Shown here: positions 46,537-58,347 of the stretch, one piece after another
How positions within the stretch are numbered: position 1 is the first letter of the stretch
How the letters are laid out: each line of letters starts with the position of its first letter
Assembly (NCBI GenBank): GCA_030268105.1
Contig: BSDZ01000017.1
Location: forward strand, 3,328,001-3,392,000
Length of the DNA stretch: 64,000 nucleotides
Reading direction: 5' to 3'
Origin: Volvox africanus
Taxonomy: Eukaryota; Chlorophyta; Chlorophyceae; Chlamydomonadales; Volvocaceae
Translations under genes and position numbers: made by a program
The notes under the pieces: generated by a model
What the model was told of the DNA's origin: nothing
What the model saw: only the letters and a program-made list of their open reading frames with translations
The model's database searches: none

Positions 46537-49095
46537 TCATGCGAATCCTGAAATTCTAACTTTCCAATGTAAAAGCGCCACACCAACAGCACATTCTTTA
46601 ATTTGGGCCTGTGGCCAGCCGCTCTCCGACCACCTAAGCATTATGGGAATTTCACAGCAGCGTTGCAAAAATTGGCGGAGTGCAACTTTGTAGGCTCGCA
46701 GAAGGCACGGGGTCCATTATCGTGGCCAAAGCAGCACCGCCAGAACTTGAGCTCAGCAACAGCATCGGTGGGCAACAAGCAGATATGTGTATCCTTAAGT
46801 TTCACAAGTCACACAATAGCATGATTAAGGCATGTTACTTGCCCAAATCCCAAATCAGGACACGGCGGCGAACAAGCGTTCGACTGATGCCAGCGTACGG
46901 GTAGCGCTTACGGGCAGCGAACGGGTCCTGATACACCTATTACCATACGCGGATTGAATCCAGCCAATCGGGAAAGAACTCTTGCCTTGAAGACACCATG
47001 AAAACACCCTGGCCGTGTCTACGTCTCTACGATCATGCATGACACCTAGGTACCTGATGCACTTTTGAGGCTCATCACCTGTCATGGATTTCTCGACATT
47101 CACGCAGGCCACGGCGCTCTAGTAGACCCGGTCAAGGGTCCACTCAGCTGGCAATTAGGGTCTTAAGAGTCTCCCTAGGGACCCCAAGCAGGGCAGCTTT
47201 CCACGCCACTAAGCGCACATAGCATGCACACAAGGTGCACAATATACAAATGCTAGCCTCCCGTAAGGACCAGCCTCGCAACTCTGTTCCACTTACTGGG
47301 GCGTCAAGTCATGACCTTGTGGAAACACTGCTACAGACCCAACTGCAACAACTACACCATTGTGCTACACGTTTGGTAACATTAAAAGTGGCTCACAACG
47401 GATCTGCCAGGGTAAGGCCTGCATTGTGGGCGGGGGTCGGCCTCATAGCGGCCTATAGCTGAGTTCAGCGCTCGACAAGTCCGGGTGCTCACCTCTGGCC
47501 CTCTACCGTTGCGGCAATCTTTAGTGACCTGAACGCTGACAGAGGCATGATAGCCACAATCCATCCTTTCCCAGCGCCCCAATACCTCGGTTAAAAATTC
47601 TACCAGCAACAAAATTGACCAAATTTGCACGGCCTGCCGCAGTCCCGTGGTGATGATAGCACGAGAAAGCAGGCCAAGCCAACTCCACCACCTGCCCTTG
47701 CGGCTGTGCCGCAGTTGTGGTTGCATTAGCGCAGCAGACAGACGCGCACCTGATACCCGGACCATGGGTCCCCCAAGTAACGAGAACGATGGTGGTGGCA
47801 CCAGCCTACTTGCCTACCTTCTTAACAGCCGCGCTGTAGGTTATGCTTTGGTAACGGACAGCCAGGCTTGAAAACAGTTGTGGAAGGGGAAAGTTACGTT
47901 GCAGGCAGATGCATCATGATCATGAGGTGTGTGTTCGCCTGTTGTGCGCGTGCGCGCCAGTGTGTGAGTGTGTGTGAAAGGGAGGGGGGGTTGAATCCAG
48001 TAGCAACAGCAGCAGAGAGGTGCATGGGCTTTGTGAAGAGTTCTCTATCCTCTCGGAGGCAGCAGGGCCCACACATGGGCATTTTTGCAGCCTGGGCCGT
48101 TGCACTGTTGCTGCAAGCCTGCTGGTTTCTCTCAATAAGGCTCAGGCATTGTGTCCTTTGCCAAGATGCAGGAGCGCTTTCCCATGCATTACGTGCTGCA
48201 TCATCCTGGATCATCCTGCATCATCCATCTTTGTGAAACGAGGTGAAGGGCGCAGGCCCTTCCATCCTGTACCGGTACATTTCCTTAAGCGGTATATTGC
48301 CCGCCCGCTTTCTCCTTTCTCCTGGCAAAAAATATGCTTCTAGAATCCTCCCTCCCTTTCGCCGCTGGCCCCGGCTCGTATGTCCCGCACCGGGTCCCCC
48401 ACTGGGTTGTAGAAGCATTTGACAGCGGATCCACAAAGAATGCCATGCAGCAGGACTTAAACAGATGGCTCTTCACCAGGCTATAAAGATGCCGTGTGGT
48501 GGTACATCTGCCTTCACATGCCAAGGCAGTGCAATGCGGTACATACTTGTGATTGTACGTCATTCATTCGGTGATTGAGTGGTCTTTACATCATCACTGA
48601 GGCTGCAAGGCGGCCCACGCACCTACGTAACAACGAGTCAGTATAACTCTTTGCGAGATCGCGAGCCCGGGTTACATGGACATAGCGCCAGAAAAAGCCT
48701 TGAAAAATCCGTTATTATTATCGCTAGAATGGAAATTAGTAGCGTGTTGGTGCTGCTGTCTAGCGAAACCCTGTCGTCAAGCTTGGCTCAACAGGGAAAG
48801 TGACGCGTGTCCGTGGCCCGTGGGTCACCCTGGGTTCTGGCATGCTCAAGTCACACTTGAGAAGTTACAACTGGCGTTCCTAATATATATTTTATGGCTT
48901 TATATTACATTTGAAATTTAAGGTAAATCGTAGGATGTAGTAAAACCATGCGAAAGGTTGCCTTTTTGCCGGACTATCAAATGGCCTTGAGTGCCATACC
49001 GGACTTATCTAGATATCAAGGAAACAGTTTATTCACATAATTAATTGAGCGACTTGCATTGTGGCATTTGTTGTGCATATCTCTGCAGTTCCGGA

Positions 49096-50696
49096 ATGCT
49101 CTCCCAAGTAGTTCGATCCGCCCGTTGCGGTCAGCAAATTATTCAGGTTTATTCAACAACTTTACTTGGACGAGGCGCGTGTTATGCAACAGGTTGTGCG
49201 AAGGAGTTAGCATTTCGCGCCTGCAATTTTGCTCGTCACACTGCTTCCGGCCGCTGCTGCAGCAGGCGCTGCGGACAAAGTCATCGAAGTGCAAAGCGAT
49301 AACGATTTTGCTTCAAAGCTCAAAGAGGCCGCCGGTGAGAACTGCCCTGTTCAGGACTTCGCGCTTGTGACCAGAGTTGTGCGCCTGCAGCCGGAGCATC
49401 TTGGTCGCGACCGTCACGTTGCTTGGACAGTATAAATGCAGTTTTTCGCGCTTGCGCCAATACGCAGATTCGGGGTCGCTGCTGATTTGCGACTTCACGG
49501 CCAAATGGTGCGGCCCGTGCCGCATGATTGCTCCTATTTTCAGCCAGCTTTCTAAGAAGTATGAAAATGTAAGATCATGGAGCAGTTTCGGGTGTAGTAG
49601 TGTGCACAGGGGAACTGCTGGGTTTCGGTCTGGATTTGAGCAGGGAATCGAGCGTATGTCCACGTCCTTGCTTACATAGAAATTTCGTTGTATCGATCCA
49701 CTTAGTTGCCGATATGCCAACTTGTAGGTGTCCTTCGTGAAGATCGATATTGATAACCCGGGAGTGGCAACTACCGTCAACGACCACAGCATAACCGGCG
49801 TGGTAAGGCAGCGACATCGAGGGGTGGGAAGGGTAGGATATTGTAACTATGTGAGAGAGGCCCTGGCCCGTTCGCCCTCGGTCGCAACAGCATGTATCTT
49901 AATGAATGGGTTGGATTTGATTGCAGCCACAGCCGGAGTGACAATGGCTGTGGCCTCAATCCCCCACGGGACGTATGTAGCATTTCTGCACCAGCAATTC
50001 GAGCTAAGCGCAGGGGCATGGGGGCTCCACTCTGCTGCAGCAGCCACCTAGGGCGGTGCTTATGGCTAGGCTGTTGGTGGGATATGGAAGACACAAATAA
50101 TAGAAGCGTCTTCATGAGCGCTAATCCTCGGGGCTGAAGCTTGGGGAGGCTGGGCTCCATGGGAGCTGCAAATCGTGCTGCAGCAGACGGGCCAGTAGGG
50201 TCTCGTGCTACAGGGCCAGTTTTGCTCTGGCACGTAACGTGCAACTGCTCCTTGCGCAATCTGAAACAATGTCGGACTTGACGCTGTGACTTCCTTCCCA
50301 TCCACCCTAACCTCCGTTATTCGAAGCTCAATGTCGCCTTAGGGCGTGATACTGCGGAGCCCCAACCTCACTGCCCCTAGGCTGTTCTTGCATCAATGTA
50401 CTTTTCCGCAATAATTGCACCGCGTGAAGAGACCCTTCCTCCCGCCAACTCATCCATGTATACTGATCTGCTGCCAGCTCTGCCGCTGGTCACTTCAAGC
50501 GAAGCTGACGTGGTTGCCACCTCCACCACCATACACACTTCCGGTCCATTTGACCTGCCGGGTTCCGGGCCGACCTCTTTGCCTGTGCCTCACGCAGCCT
50601 ACTTTCGTGTACTACAAGGGTGGCAGGCGAGTGGAGAGCTTCAGCGGTGCTCGGGCGGAGTTCCTTGAGGAGCTGATCAAGAAGCACACTAAGTGA
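49096..50696 (+). CDS. Thioredoxin with N-terminal extension
   Basis: Small dithiol oxidoreductase that reduces protein disulfides. Five exons: 49096-49192, 49266-49334, 49468-49568, 49728-49802 and 50598-50696. Total 441 nt, 146 residues, all phases consistent, TGA at 50694-50696. The redox site is [12 protein letters not shown]. The cis-proline follows at the last splice ([13 protein letters not shown]), with the usual VESFSGA and a helical C-terminus ([12 protein letters not shown]). The first 36 or so residues ([20 protein letters not shown]...) are Arg/Ser/Gln-rich without acids, so a mitochondrial presequence is likely; a plastid address is possible. The first intron is only 73 nt and its donor choice is the least certain join. 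A retrotransposon LTR begins 193 bases after the stop. Confidence 0.93.
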
Positions 50697-50888
50697 AGAG
50701 TTCAGCGAAGAGGTAGCTGCTGATTGCTGCTGGGCAAGCCGTTAGCATTGTGCTCCCACACTGGCAGCGCAAAACCAGTTTGCGGCTAGTCGTTGAAACC
50801 AACAGTCGAGGTAGCATGATACGTTTTGAGTCTGGAGTGCAGTGGGGCGCATTGCGGTCCGGCTTTTGGTGACCTGGGGGTTACGGGT

Positions 50889-51701
50889 TGTTGTACGCCA
50901 GTTCAATCACCGTTTGCACCAATGAAGACCGCAACGCATCTAAGCATTGTGAAGCATGATACAAGCATATTAGCATGATATACTCGAGTATATCTAGCTA
51001 ATCAGGCATGCTGCATTATCACCTACGACGTCGCGCTGTCGGTCAACATGTTTGACTCGATATCGATAATTAATGCGCGATCTATCCATTGGCATAATAT
51101 CTCATGTAATAATACTTTAAATATTATTACCTCATCTACGTCATAAACCATACGCGTATGCGAGAATGCGATGATCGCGATGGTTGGGTCAGCAACCGAA
51201 TATCGATATTCGGACCTTTGCATATTGCATGCGTTGCATTCAATAATATCACGGATGACACGATATTTAGAACAGTGCTACGAAGGTACTCACACTTGAG
51301 ATCGGAATCCAGTGAGACCCGTACTGCACATCGGTATCGCGACGTGATAGGTGCGAGGACGGCCGCCTGGAGACCGAAGTCGGCTTGCGCTACTTTGGAC
51401 CAAGTACCTGCGTACTTAACTCGATCTAATTCGCATACATACGATATAATCATATAAATTCGGCCTGAGCTATTCTAGCATTCCATCTGCAGCCGAGTGA
51501 TGAACATTGCCCATGGGGTCTGACGGCGATCTACTGATTTGTGAACGAGGATTATTGTAAGTTGAATCTTTCCTTAATCTTGAGTCTTCCACTGTCACTT
51601 TACTCGCATTGAATCGCCTTGCTGTTCGTAAGCACGGTGCGCACTAGCTAACATTCAGACGTGCAGATTCAGTGCATGGTTGAAGAAGGAAGGATACAAC
51701 A
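50889..51701 (+). repeat. LTR of gypsy element 1 (813 bp)
   Basis: Starts TGTTGTACGCCAG and ends GGATACAACA, so TGTTGT...ACAACA form the short terminal inverted repeats. It is followed by a primer-binding-like TTGGTAGCGAGACGG. Inside are perfect palindromes: GATATACTCGAGTATATC (50977-50994) and CGAATATCGATATTCG (51197-51212). It is related to, but clearly diverged from, the 824-bp LTRs at 52706 and 61980. Confidence 0.8.
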
Positions 51702-51704
51702 AAT

Positions 51705-51719
51705 TTGGTAGCGAGACGG
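51705..51719 (+). promoter_or_regulatory. Primer-binding site of element 1
   Basis: TGGTAGCGAGACGG three bases after the LTR end. It begins TGG as required to pair with a tRNA CCA end; methionine tRNAs are typical primers for gypsy elements. The tRNA itself is not in the window. Confidence 0.6.
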
Positions 51720-52119
51720 TTCGACTCACGGCTGTCTCATCGTTGCTATTGGGTAGTAGATTCTGGCACGAGCGAATGGCGGCGAGAAGCATCACGGGAT
51801 AACTTCGTCAGAAAATCGGTACTGTATTACCCTCTCTCTGAACTTTTGATGTAACATTCGTCTGTTGATACTAATTGTATTTTCGCTACCCGGAAAGTTC
51901 TTAAGTTCACAGAAGGGATTTCTTTGCCATCATACTCGGAATCGCTTCCCCAATAAGTTGGATACCTGACAGGTCCAGATACTAAGGATATACTCATTTG
52001 AAGGTGACTACGTATTGGTGGATTACATTTTTACTCGCATCTCGAACGCGGACAGTACACGAGCGACAAACCCAAAGGTAGAGCCCTACCTTTATCTCTT
52101 TGTCCTTTTAAGGTACTAA

Positions 52120-52705
52120 TTGGAATACATGTCGTGTGATCAGTACCCACCAACTATGGAGGAGGGTGACCAGATTAATGTTAGTGTCCGTTATGAAGAA
52201 CCGGAGATCACACCAAACACTGATAACTTATATAATCCCCAATCAGATATTCCCCAGTCGAACTCCCCTTATCCAGCCCAGAATCCTTCTGGGGCGCCAG
52301 ATTCTGTGAGGCCCACCGAGGCGGAGCAGAACCCAGCGATATTATCGCTACAGCAACTTATGGATGAAGGTGGGGTTCCTGGTTTCGTAGTCCCAACGCC
52401 TCAACTACATATTCGTCATGATGCCGAACCTAAGAATACCGCAAATGCCACCCGTTCCTATGTTCGTGGCGTAGCGATGGCAAAGCTGTCAGATTAATAG
52501 TTCGCTTCCGAAACCATGCGCGTTTTGGAGCATAGCCCATCGAAGAATTAATTAACGCTCTCCTTAATCATTTCGCTCCCGGAAATCAGTCGCAAGTGGC
52601 TGCCATGTACAGAGAGTTACACGCAGGCACTTATCGAATGCGACCTAACGAGTCCGTGGAGGACTACCGGTTGCGTTTCGAAGCAGTAACAGCACCCATG
52701 ATTGG
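52120..52705 (+). pseudogene. gag of gypsy element 1, interrupted
   Basis: The N-terminal part (52120-52465) is acidic and Pro/Asn-rich, ending ANATRSYVRG. This corresponds to ADATRAYVRD in the gag of the neighbouring elements. A 77-bp foreign segment (52466-52542) then brings a stop at 52495. After it the gag core resumes in another frame (EELINALLNHFAPGNQ, then YRMRPNESVEDYRLRFEAV). This lines up with the intact copy's FDELIAALLARFA and NVPAYQSRFEALV. The gene is cut at 52705 by the LTR of element 2. Its pol and 3' LTR are not seen in the window. Confidence 0.8.
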
Positions 52706-53529
52706 TGTTGTGCTACGGTTCATTTACCGCCGACGCGTAGGTCGATGTGATCCTACAAGGCGAAGTGCTATTGTGATGAACACATTGCATATGAATGAAT
52801 CTGCATTATATAAATGTATTCGTGTACATTTATATATGCATTTGGCATGTTGTCATTACCCATCGCGACATCGCATCATGGCAAATCCGCCTAGCATGCA
52901 TAAAAGCCCGAAGCATTGAAGTGCACATTATGCTCGTGCTACGAAACGATAAGTAATATTATCTGATATAATATTACTTCATTACAGCACACGTTGAGAG
53001 CGCCGCACTCGTCGCGATACATGCCCTGCAACCGGATATCGTTATCCGGACCCTTGCATCATGCGAATGCCGGAAAGGCTTATACGTTGTTATGCGTAGA
53101 CATCGCCTAGACGCAGTAGGGTTGTCACATCTAGGATTGGCCTCCTGATGTGAATCGTACGGCATTGCGATGCTGCGAGTATAACAGATGCGAGGACGGC
53201 CAAGCAGAAGAAGACATTCGATACCGGAGAACACTCGTGTGTTCTATATTACTATTGCTATACACTATTCTACTTAGCCCGAGCTAAGCCTGAACTTCGC
53301 TAATCACCGCCGCGTGATGATTGCTTGCTTCCGGCGCTGACGGCGATTTCGTCCATTGCATCGTTCCTATCTGTAAGACTGTAAGTTATATCTCTCTTCG
53401 TCTTGAAGTCTTCCGCTGTCTCTGTTTGCTCTCGCTTGCCTTGCTGTACTTGCAAGTGCTCGCGCATCGGTGTCGAAAGTCTCCAGACGTGCAGATACTT
53501 ATGAGCAAACGCGAACGAGAGGTACAACA
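52706..53529 (+). repeat. 5' LTR of gypsy element 2 (824 bp)
   Basis: TGTTGTGCTACGG...GGTACAACA, directly repeated at 61980-62803 with the same length. It is inserted in the gag of element 1, right after CCCATGATTGG. Palindromic units include a 29-nt imperfect one at 52951-52979, CCGGATATCGTTATCCGG at 53032-53049 and GAACACTCGTGTGTTC at 53229-53244. Confidence 0.95.
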
Positions 53530-53532
53530 ATT

Positions 53533-53547
53533 TGGTATCGAGACAGG
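53533..53547 (+). promoter_or_regulatory. Primer-binding site of element 2
   Basis: TGGTATCGAGACAGG starts three bases after the LTR end. The TGGTATC start resembles the complement of an initiator methionine tRNA 3' end. Confidence 0.65.
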
Positions 53548-53596
53548 TTCGTTGCCTAACTGTCTCTCTTTGTCTAATCGGAAGTAGGTTCTTTCT

Positions 53597-54821
53597 ATGG
53601 CGAGTTCCAGCGACGAACCACGAGGACCGCTAGATACTTTTGCCGAAGACCTAGGCCGCGCCGTTTTGGACGCCGCCGCTTCCGGTTTGTAATTGTTTAA
53701 TTGCTTTTACTTAGATTGCTGCACTTGTGTGTAAGTGTACGCTCTGAGTCGCAGGTAATCTCAGTGCACCGGCATTGCTTGCCGCGGCGACTGAGACTGG
53801 CTTTCGTCCAGACCACTTGGCGACTCTCATTGCCCAAACTACAGAGATCAGGACTCAGCTGGGCAAGTACTTGCTGAGTTTACTGAATCTTCTCAAGAGT
53901 ACTGTCGGTAGGCTCACCGAATCACTTTGTACTCTTGTCTTTGCAATAGAAGTCGGCTTCTATTACGCAAACCTAGGGTATCGTTTCGTGCTCCATGTCC
54001 GCGGAACACGACGATACGCCGCACACTAGCCTAGCTAGCCAACCCGATTTTGTTGTGGCTGCTAGAGCACCGGATAGAGGTCTTGAGGCTGTTGGCGCGC
54101 GAGCCACTCAAGAGCCCCTTTTCCTTCAGACCCCTGCTCACTTAATTGTGCCACATTCAGCAGTGAACACGAATATGGACAACACTGCTGGACCAAGGGT
54201 TCTGCCATTACCTCAAGCTCGAGGGCATGATGACATCCCTGAGGTGATGAGATTGTCGATTCCCGTTCCTAGGCTCAATATTTCGCTGACCAACAAGACA
54301 CCAGGGCATAGCATAGCCGATGCAACTCGTGCGTACGTGCGTGACGCTAAAAAGTACCTCCAAGCTGTTCATGGTGGCGATAATGACGGTATCAGGTGTC
54401 TCTTCGTTGGTAACACCCTCGAGGGCGCAGCGAAGGACTGGTATCGCAATTGGACCAACGCTCTAGACCAGGACTTCGGAGCGACCCGCCCCATGCCTAC
54501 TGCCGCGACGCGACGCAGCAACCGGCAACGCCAGGCGCGCGGGGGCGCTAGCTCGGGTGTCCGTGGGTCAGGAGGAGCAGGTCCGAGCTCGGACCCGGCT
54601 AAAAACAGGAAGCGTGGTGGTGCGCCGTCGACGGCAGCCGCACAGCGTTCCGACCCCAATGCGAAGCGGACTCGCACGGACGACACGTATATGCCAAAAT
54701 GGAATTGCAATCGTTCCGAATTCGAGCGTCGGAAATTGGCCAACGTTTGTCTACGGTGTGCGGAGAGCCATTCCACGAAGGATTGCCCGCTAATGCCGCC
54801 GTTTGTACCTCAGCCGAAATA
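53597..54821 (+). pseudogene. gag of gypsy element 2, internally deleted
   Basis: The leader frame from ATG 53597 (MASSSDEPRGPLD) reaches a GT at 53684 and appears to continue after the AG near 53755 (GNLSAPALLAAATETG), suggesting a spliced leader. The main frame starts at ATG 53995 (MSAEHDDTPHTSLASQ). After GAAKDWYRNWTNA the core capsid part, present in the copy at 63268-64000, is missing. The frame jumps to a basic tail and a zinc knuckle (CLRCAESHSTKDC) before the stop at 54819-54821. A capsid precursor with this deletion should not assemble normally. Confidence 0.8.
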
Positions 54822-56434
54822 GGGGCTTGCCCGGGTTCCTGCGGAGGGGGCACCACCTGGGATTTCTGAACTAACGCGTGGTCGGTGGTCATCCTTACGG
54901 CCAGCCGTTAAGGCATTGTTGCCTTGTGTACTTGGACACATCGAGCGAGTCATTGCGCGACGCATCACGCTTGACGGACGCACGGGACTTCTCTGCTTCG
55001 ACCCGTTGTGTAATTTGTTTACACCTCGCCGTCCCCTGTCGTCAATTGGCTTCTCCGAGGGAGACTACATTTATTGGTTCCAACGCGGTCTCTCGCTTCA
55101 GTTAGCCCGAGTGAGTGTTACGGACCTGACACGGGAAGGGACAAGATCGTATACGCGATGGGTTCAGATTGTTCGTAGCATCGAAGCTCGCCTTTGAACG
55201 GGACAGGAACGCCCGACACCATTAGCACCGTTATCAGTTGACATGACGCAAGATATCTCTAATGAGACTGATCTAATGAGTCACGCGGAGCTGCATCAGA
55301 ATCAAAGCGGTCAAGAACACAAAATCGATGGCTTTCCAAGTGGGGATGTACGCAAACGGAGTTTGCGCAGCGACGACAATTGGGAGTCTGCCTTCGGTGC
55401 GCATCAAATCACCTTACAAGGAACTGCCCGCTTTTACCCCCATTAGCTGTAGGACCACCTTCAACAGACGAGGCACCTGACACGATTTCCGCTGATATTG
55501 TCGGAGCACCCAATCCACGTTAACACGGAAATGTTAGTTGACATGGAGTACTAAATTACGTTTTGGCTTGGATAAATCTTGATTGAATCCGGCGATGTTG
55601 ATATGAGAGGACTCTTCGCTACTTTGACTTAATATACTTGATGATTAATATTTATGTGCCTCTAACGGATCCTTTTCTGCTGATTCGCATGGATCGTAGG
55701 TATGATGCGGAAGTACGCCACGTTTGACTCTTTTGGATGGCAACAAAATCGATTTTGTTGACTGAAATTTTGGGACACCTAAGTATTACCGGTGGTACTG
55801 ACGACCTTATCTCAAATAAGTGATAAGCATGATGGGGTTGATCCCATAGTCGTCTAAGTGTTCAGGTTATCCTCGTTGATGAGGATAAGCATCCCATCGT
55901 GGGCAGAATCACCCTTAGTCGTCGAAGAGACCCTCTGCGTGTTAGGGCCCAATGAGTGCAACAAGGTCTCTCGGAGACAGCACTACATGGACATTGGGTG
56001 CCGCGACATAACAACAGTACCGCGCGCGAATCGATATGGAGTCCAGCACAATTGGCCGTTGTGCAAAAGGGAACCTATCGCCTAAGGTACCTTGTCTGTC
56101 GTACCAAGATGTCACACCAGGGGAGGGCGGAACTGTGCGGAGCCTGTGGTTAATGTTGTCTAAGCAGCGTCCGTTCGCCGGAATAAGGAACCCAAGCTTG
56201 AGGGGTGTAAGGCAATCTTATCAATGATAAGGAAAAACACCCATGAATTGCTTGTGAGGCCTTGGGTGCAATCGATTGCTACCACCGCACAGTCTCTTGT
56301 GAAAGATTCTGAGGTCGCAGCCCCCTTCTACTGCCAAATTTTGCTGATGCATTTGTCATCCTGGGGCTCCCACCTATGTTCCCTGCTGACTATACAATCC
56401 CTCGTGTGCTCGAGCACAACCTGTTTCATAACCT
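54822..56434 (+). pseudogene. Decayed gag/protease region of element 2
   Basis: Mostly unreadable remains between the zinc knuckle and reverse transcriptase. A stretch at 54905-55195 still looks like gag core (GDYIYWFQRGLSLQLARV, then a TRWVQIVRSIEARL end). No protease active-site motif could be found. Many stops in every frame. Confidence 0.45.
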
Positions 56435-58060
56435 ATGTACAGGTTAAACTGCCAAAGTGCGCGGATGAAGCGGCAAGTGAGGGATCTGCTCGCAAAGGGT
56501 ATGATTCGGCCCAGCACATCACCATATTCTGCACCGATATTGTTTGTCGGTAAGAAGGATGGGACGTTGCGTATGTGCATTGATTATCGGGGCTTGAATG
56601 CGACTACGATTAAAAATCGCTACCCTTTGCCGCGCGTCGATGACCTGCTCGATAAGCTGAAGGGCTCAGCTTATTTTTCCTCGATTGACCTTCAACAAGG
56701 GTATAATCAGATACGCATTGCTGCCTCTGATATTCCGAAAACCGCTTTTCGGACCCCCTTTGGTCACTTCGAGTACACGGTCTTGTCGTTTGGACTTACT
56801 AATGCGCCCGCCACATTTCAAGCAGTGATGGATCGCATGTTCAGACCGTATATCGACAGGTTCGTCGTTTGTTATTTGGATGATATTTTAATATATTCCA
56901 AGACGCGCGAGGAGCACCTGAAGCTAAAAGGTGATGAAGCGGGAGCACTTGTTTGCTAAACGCGCCAAGTGTTTTTGGGCGCAGCCTCAGGTGGAGTATT
57001 TGGGCCACATCGTGTTGGCCACTGGAATAAGGATGGACCCTCGGAAAGTAGCTGTGGTTCGCGAGTGGCCCGCGCCGCGGAATCTCACCAAACTACTCCA
57101 GTTCTTGGGTTTGACCAACTACTTCCGTAAGTTTATCAATAAATACTCCATTATTGCGGCCCCGCTTACAAATTTGACGAAGAAAGGAGGTTTCGCTTCC
57201 CTCAAAGCCTGGACACCCACGTGTCAGCGGGCATTCGAAGAGCTCAAGCGAATCATCGCCGACGACGTTACCCTCTCTTTCCCTGATTACTCGTTGCCAT
57301 TCCGTGTTGAAGTTGTATCGGATGCTTCCTTGCATGGAAGCAGCGCTGTATTGCTGCAGGAGGGACGACCGATTGCCTTCATGAGTAAGAAGTTCTCGGG
57401 TGCGGAGACCCGATATACAACCGGAGAGCAGGAGCTGTTGGCAGCTCTACATGCTTTGAAGGAGTGGCGCTGTTACCTTGAAGGCCGCCCTTTTACGCTG
57501 AAGACTGACCACAAACCGCTGACATTCTTGCAGAGTGTCCCCACGCTTAATCGACGACAAGCCCGGTGGATGGAATATCTATCTTGTTTCGACTGTACTT
57601 GGGAATATATCGCCGGCAGAATTAATATTGCTGACGCCCTCAGTCGACATCCATCATTACATGCTGAGATTTGGGCAGCACCGGTTACTCGTTCGCGCAG
57701 TCAGGAGGTGCCGATAGCAGCGGATCTCACACAATGACTCAAGATGGCATATCAAACCGATCTATGGTTTGCTTCTCCAAGTAATGTGGAGCATCTGCAC
57801 AAGCGCAACGACCACACAAATCATCGTGCCGAACGATGACGCTTTACGCTACGATACTCTCGCGCGGTTCCACGAGGATCCGTTAGCAGGACATCCTGGA
57901 AGTACGCGTCTGGCAGAGCTCGTACGACGCTCATTCTGGTGGCCGTGCGTGGTGAAGGATGCGGAAAACTTCGTGCAAAGGTGCAGTTTATGTCAGCGCA
58001 ATAAAGCACTATCCGGTAAGGTCCAGGGTTTGTTACAACCTTTACCTTTTCCAGATTGTT
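56435..58060 (+). pseudogene. pol (RT, RNase H, start of integrase) of element 2
   Basis: Reverse transcriptase fingers and palm are well kept ([43 protein letters not shown]). After KTREEHL a small deletion shifts the frame at about 56930. Then come the connection and RNase H ([46 protein letters not shown]). A TGA at 57735-57737 stands where the sister copy has Arg. The integrase zinc finger (HEDPLAGHPGS, CSLCQRNK) follows in another frame and breaks off at about 58060. The core, chromodomain and 3' LTR are absent. Confidence 0.9.
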
Positions 58061-58347
58061 GTATCCTTAATGCATTTTGGTAATTCATTAAGTATAATAA
58101 TTATCTGTTTATTATTTTATGATATAATATATTTAATTATCAGATTAACTGTTTCATGTTCCCATCTGGCATTTGATTTGTGGATTTGGTCTCGGCTGTC
58201 GACGACCAATACTAACCGATTTCCTGAAACATCCGAACCTGTCGGTTACTCCATAACCTGTATGGAATGGGCCATTTACCACCTGAATGGTAACTGGTGG
58301 AACATCTGGTTCCTGGTTCACTGAATCTCCGGTTGTAGTGGTGACTT
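58061..58347. other. Unassigned segment between two truncated elements
   Basis: About 290 bases, AT-rich in the first 90 and of mixed composition after. It contains neither element 2 integrase nor LTR sequence. It joins the broken integrase of element 2 to the truncated LTR of the reverse element. Confidence 0.5.

Larger units (their letters stand above)
44861..49095. other. Gene-poor interval between TMEM50-like gene and thioredoxin
   Basis: 4.2 kb with only short frames. It is expected to hold the missing first exon of the TMEM50-like gene and the thioredoxin promoter; both sit in a mix of GC-rich and AT-richer DNA. It contains a 77-bp segment shared with the retrotransposon gag at 52466-52542 and a (CCCCAA)n run near 46490-46536. 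Confidence 0.45.

Noticed and set aside
52974..53234. 83-86-codon frame (MFSGIECL...) seen three times
   Set aside because: Part of the LTR in all three copies; palindromes and LTR identity explain it better than a gene.
53300..53530. 76-codon frame repeated exactly at 62574-62804
   Set aside because: It lies inside both 824-bp LTRs on the opposite strand; its conservation is explained by the LTR repeat.
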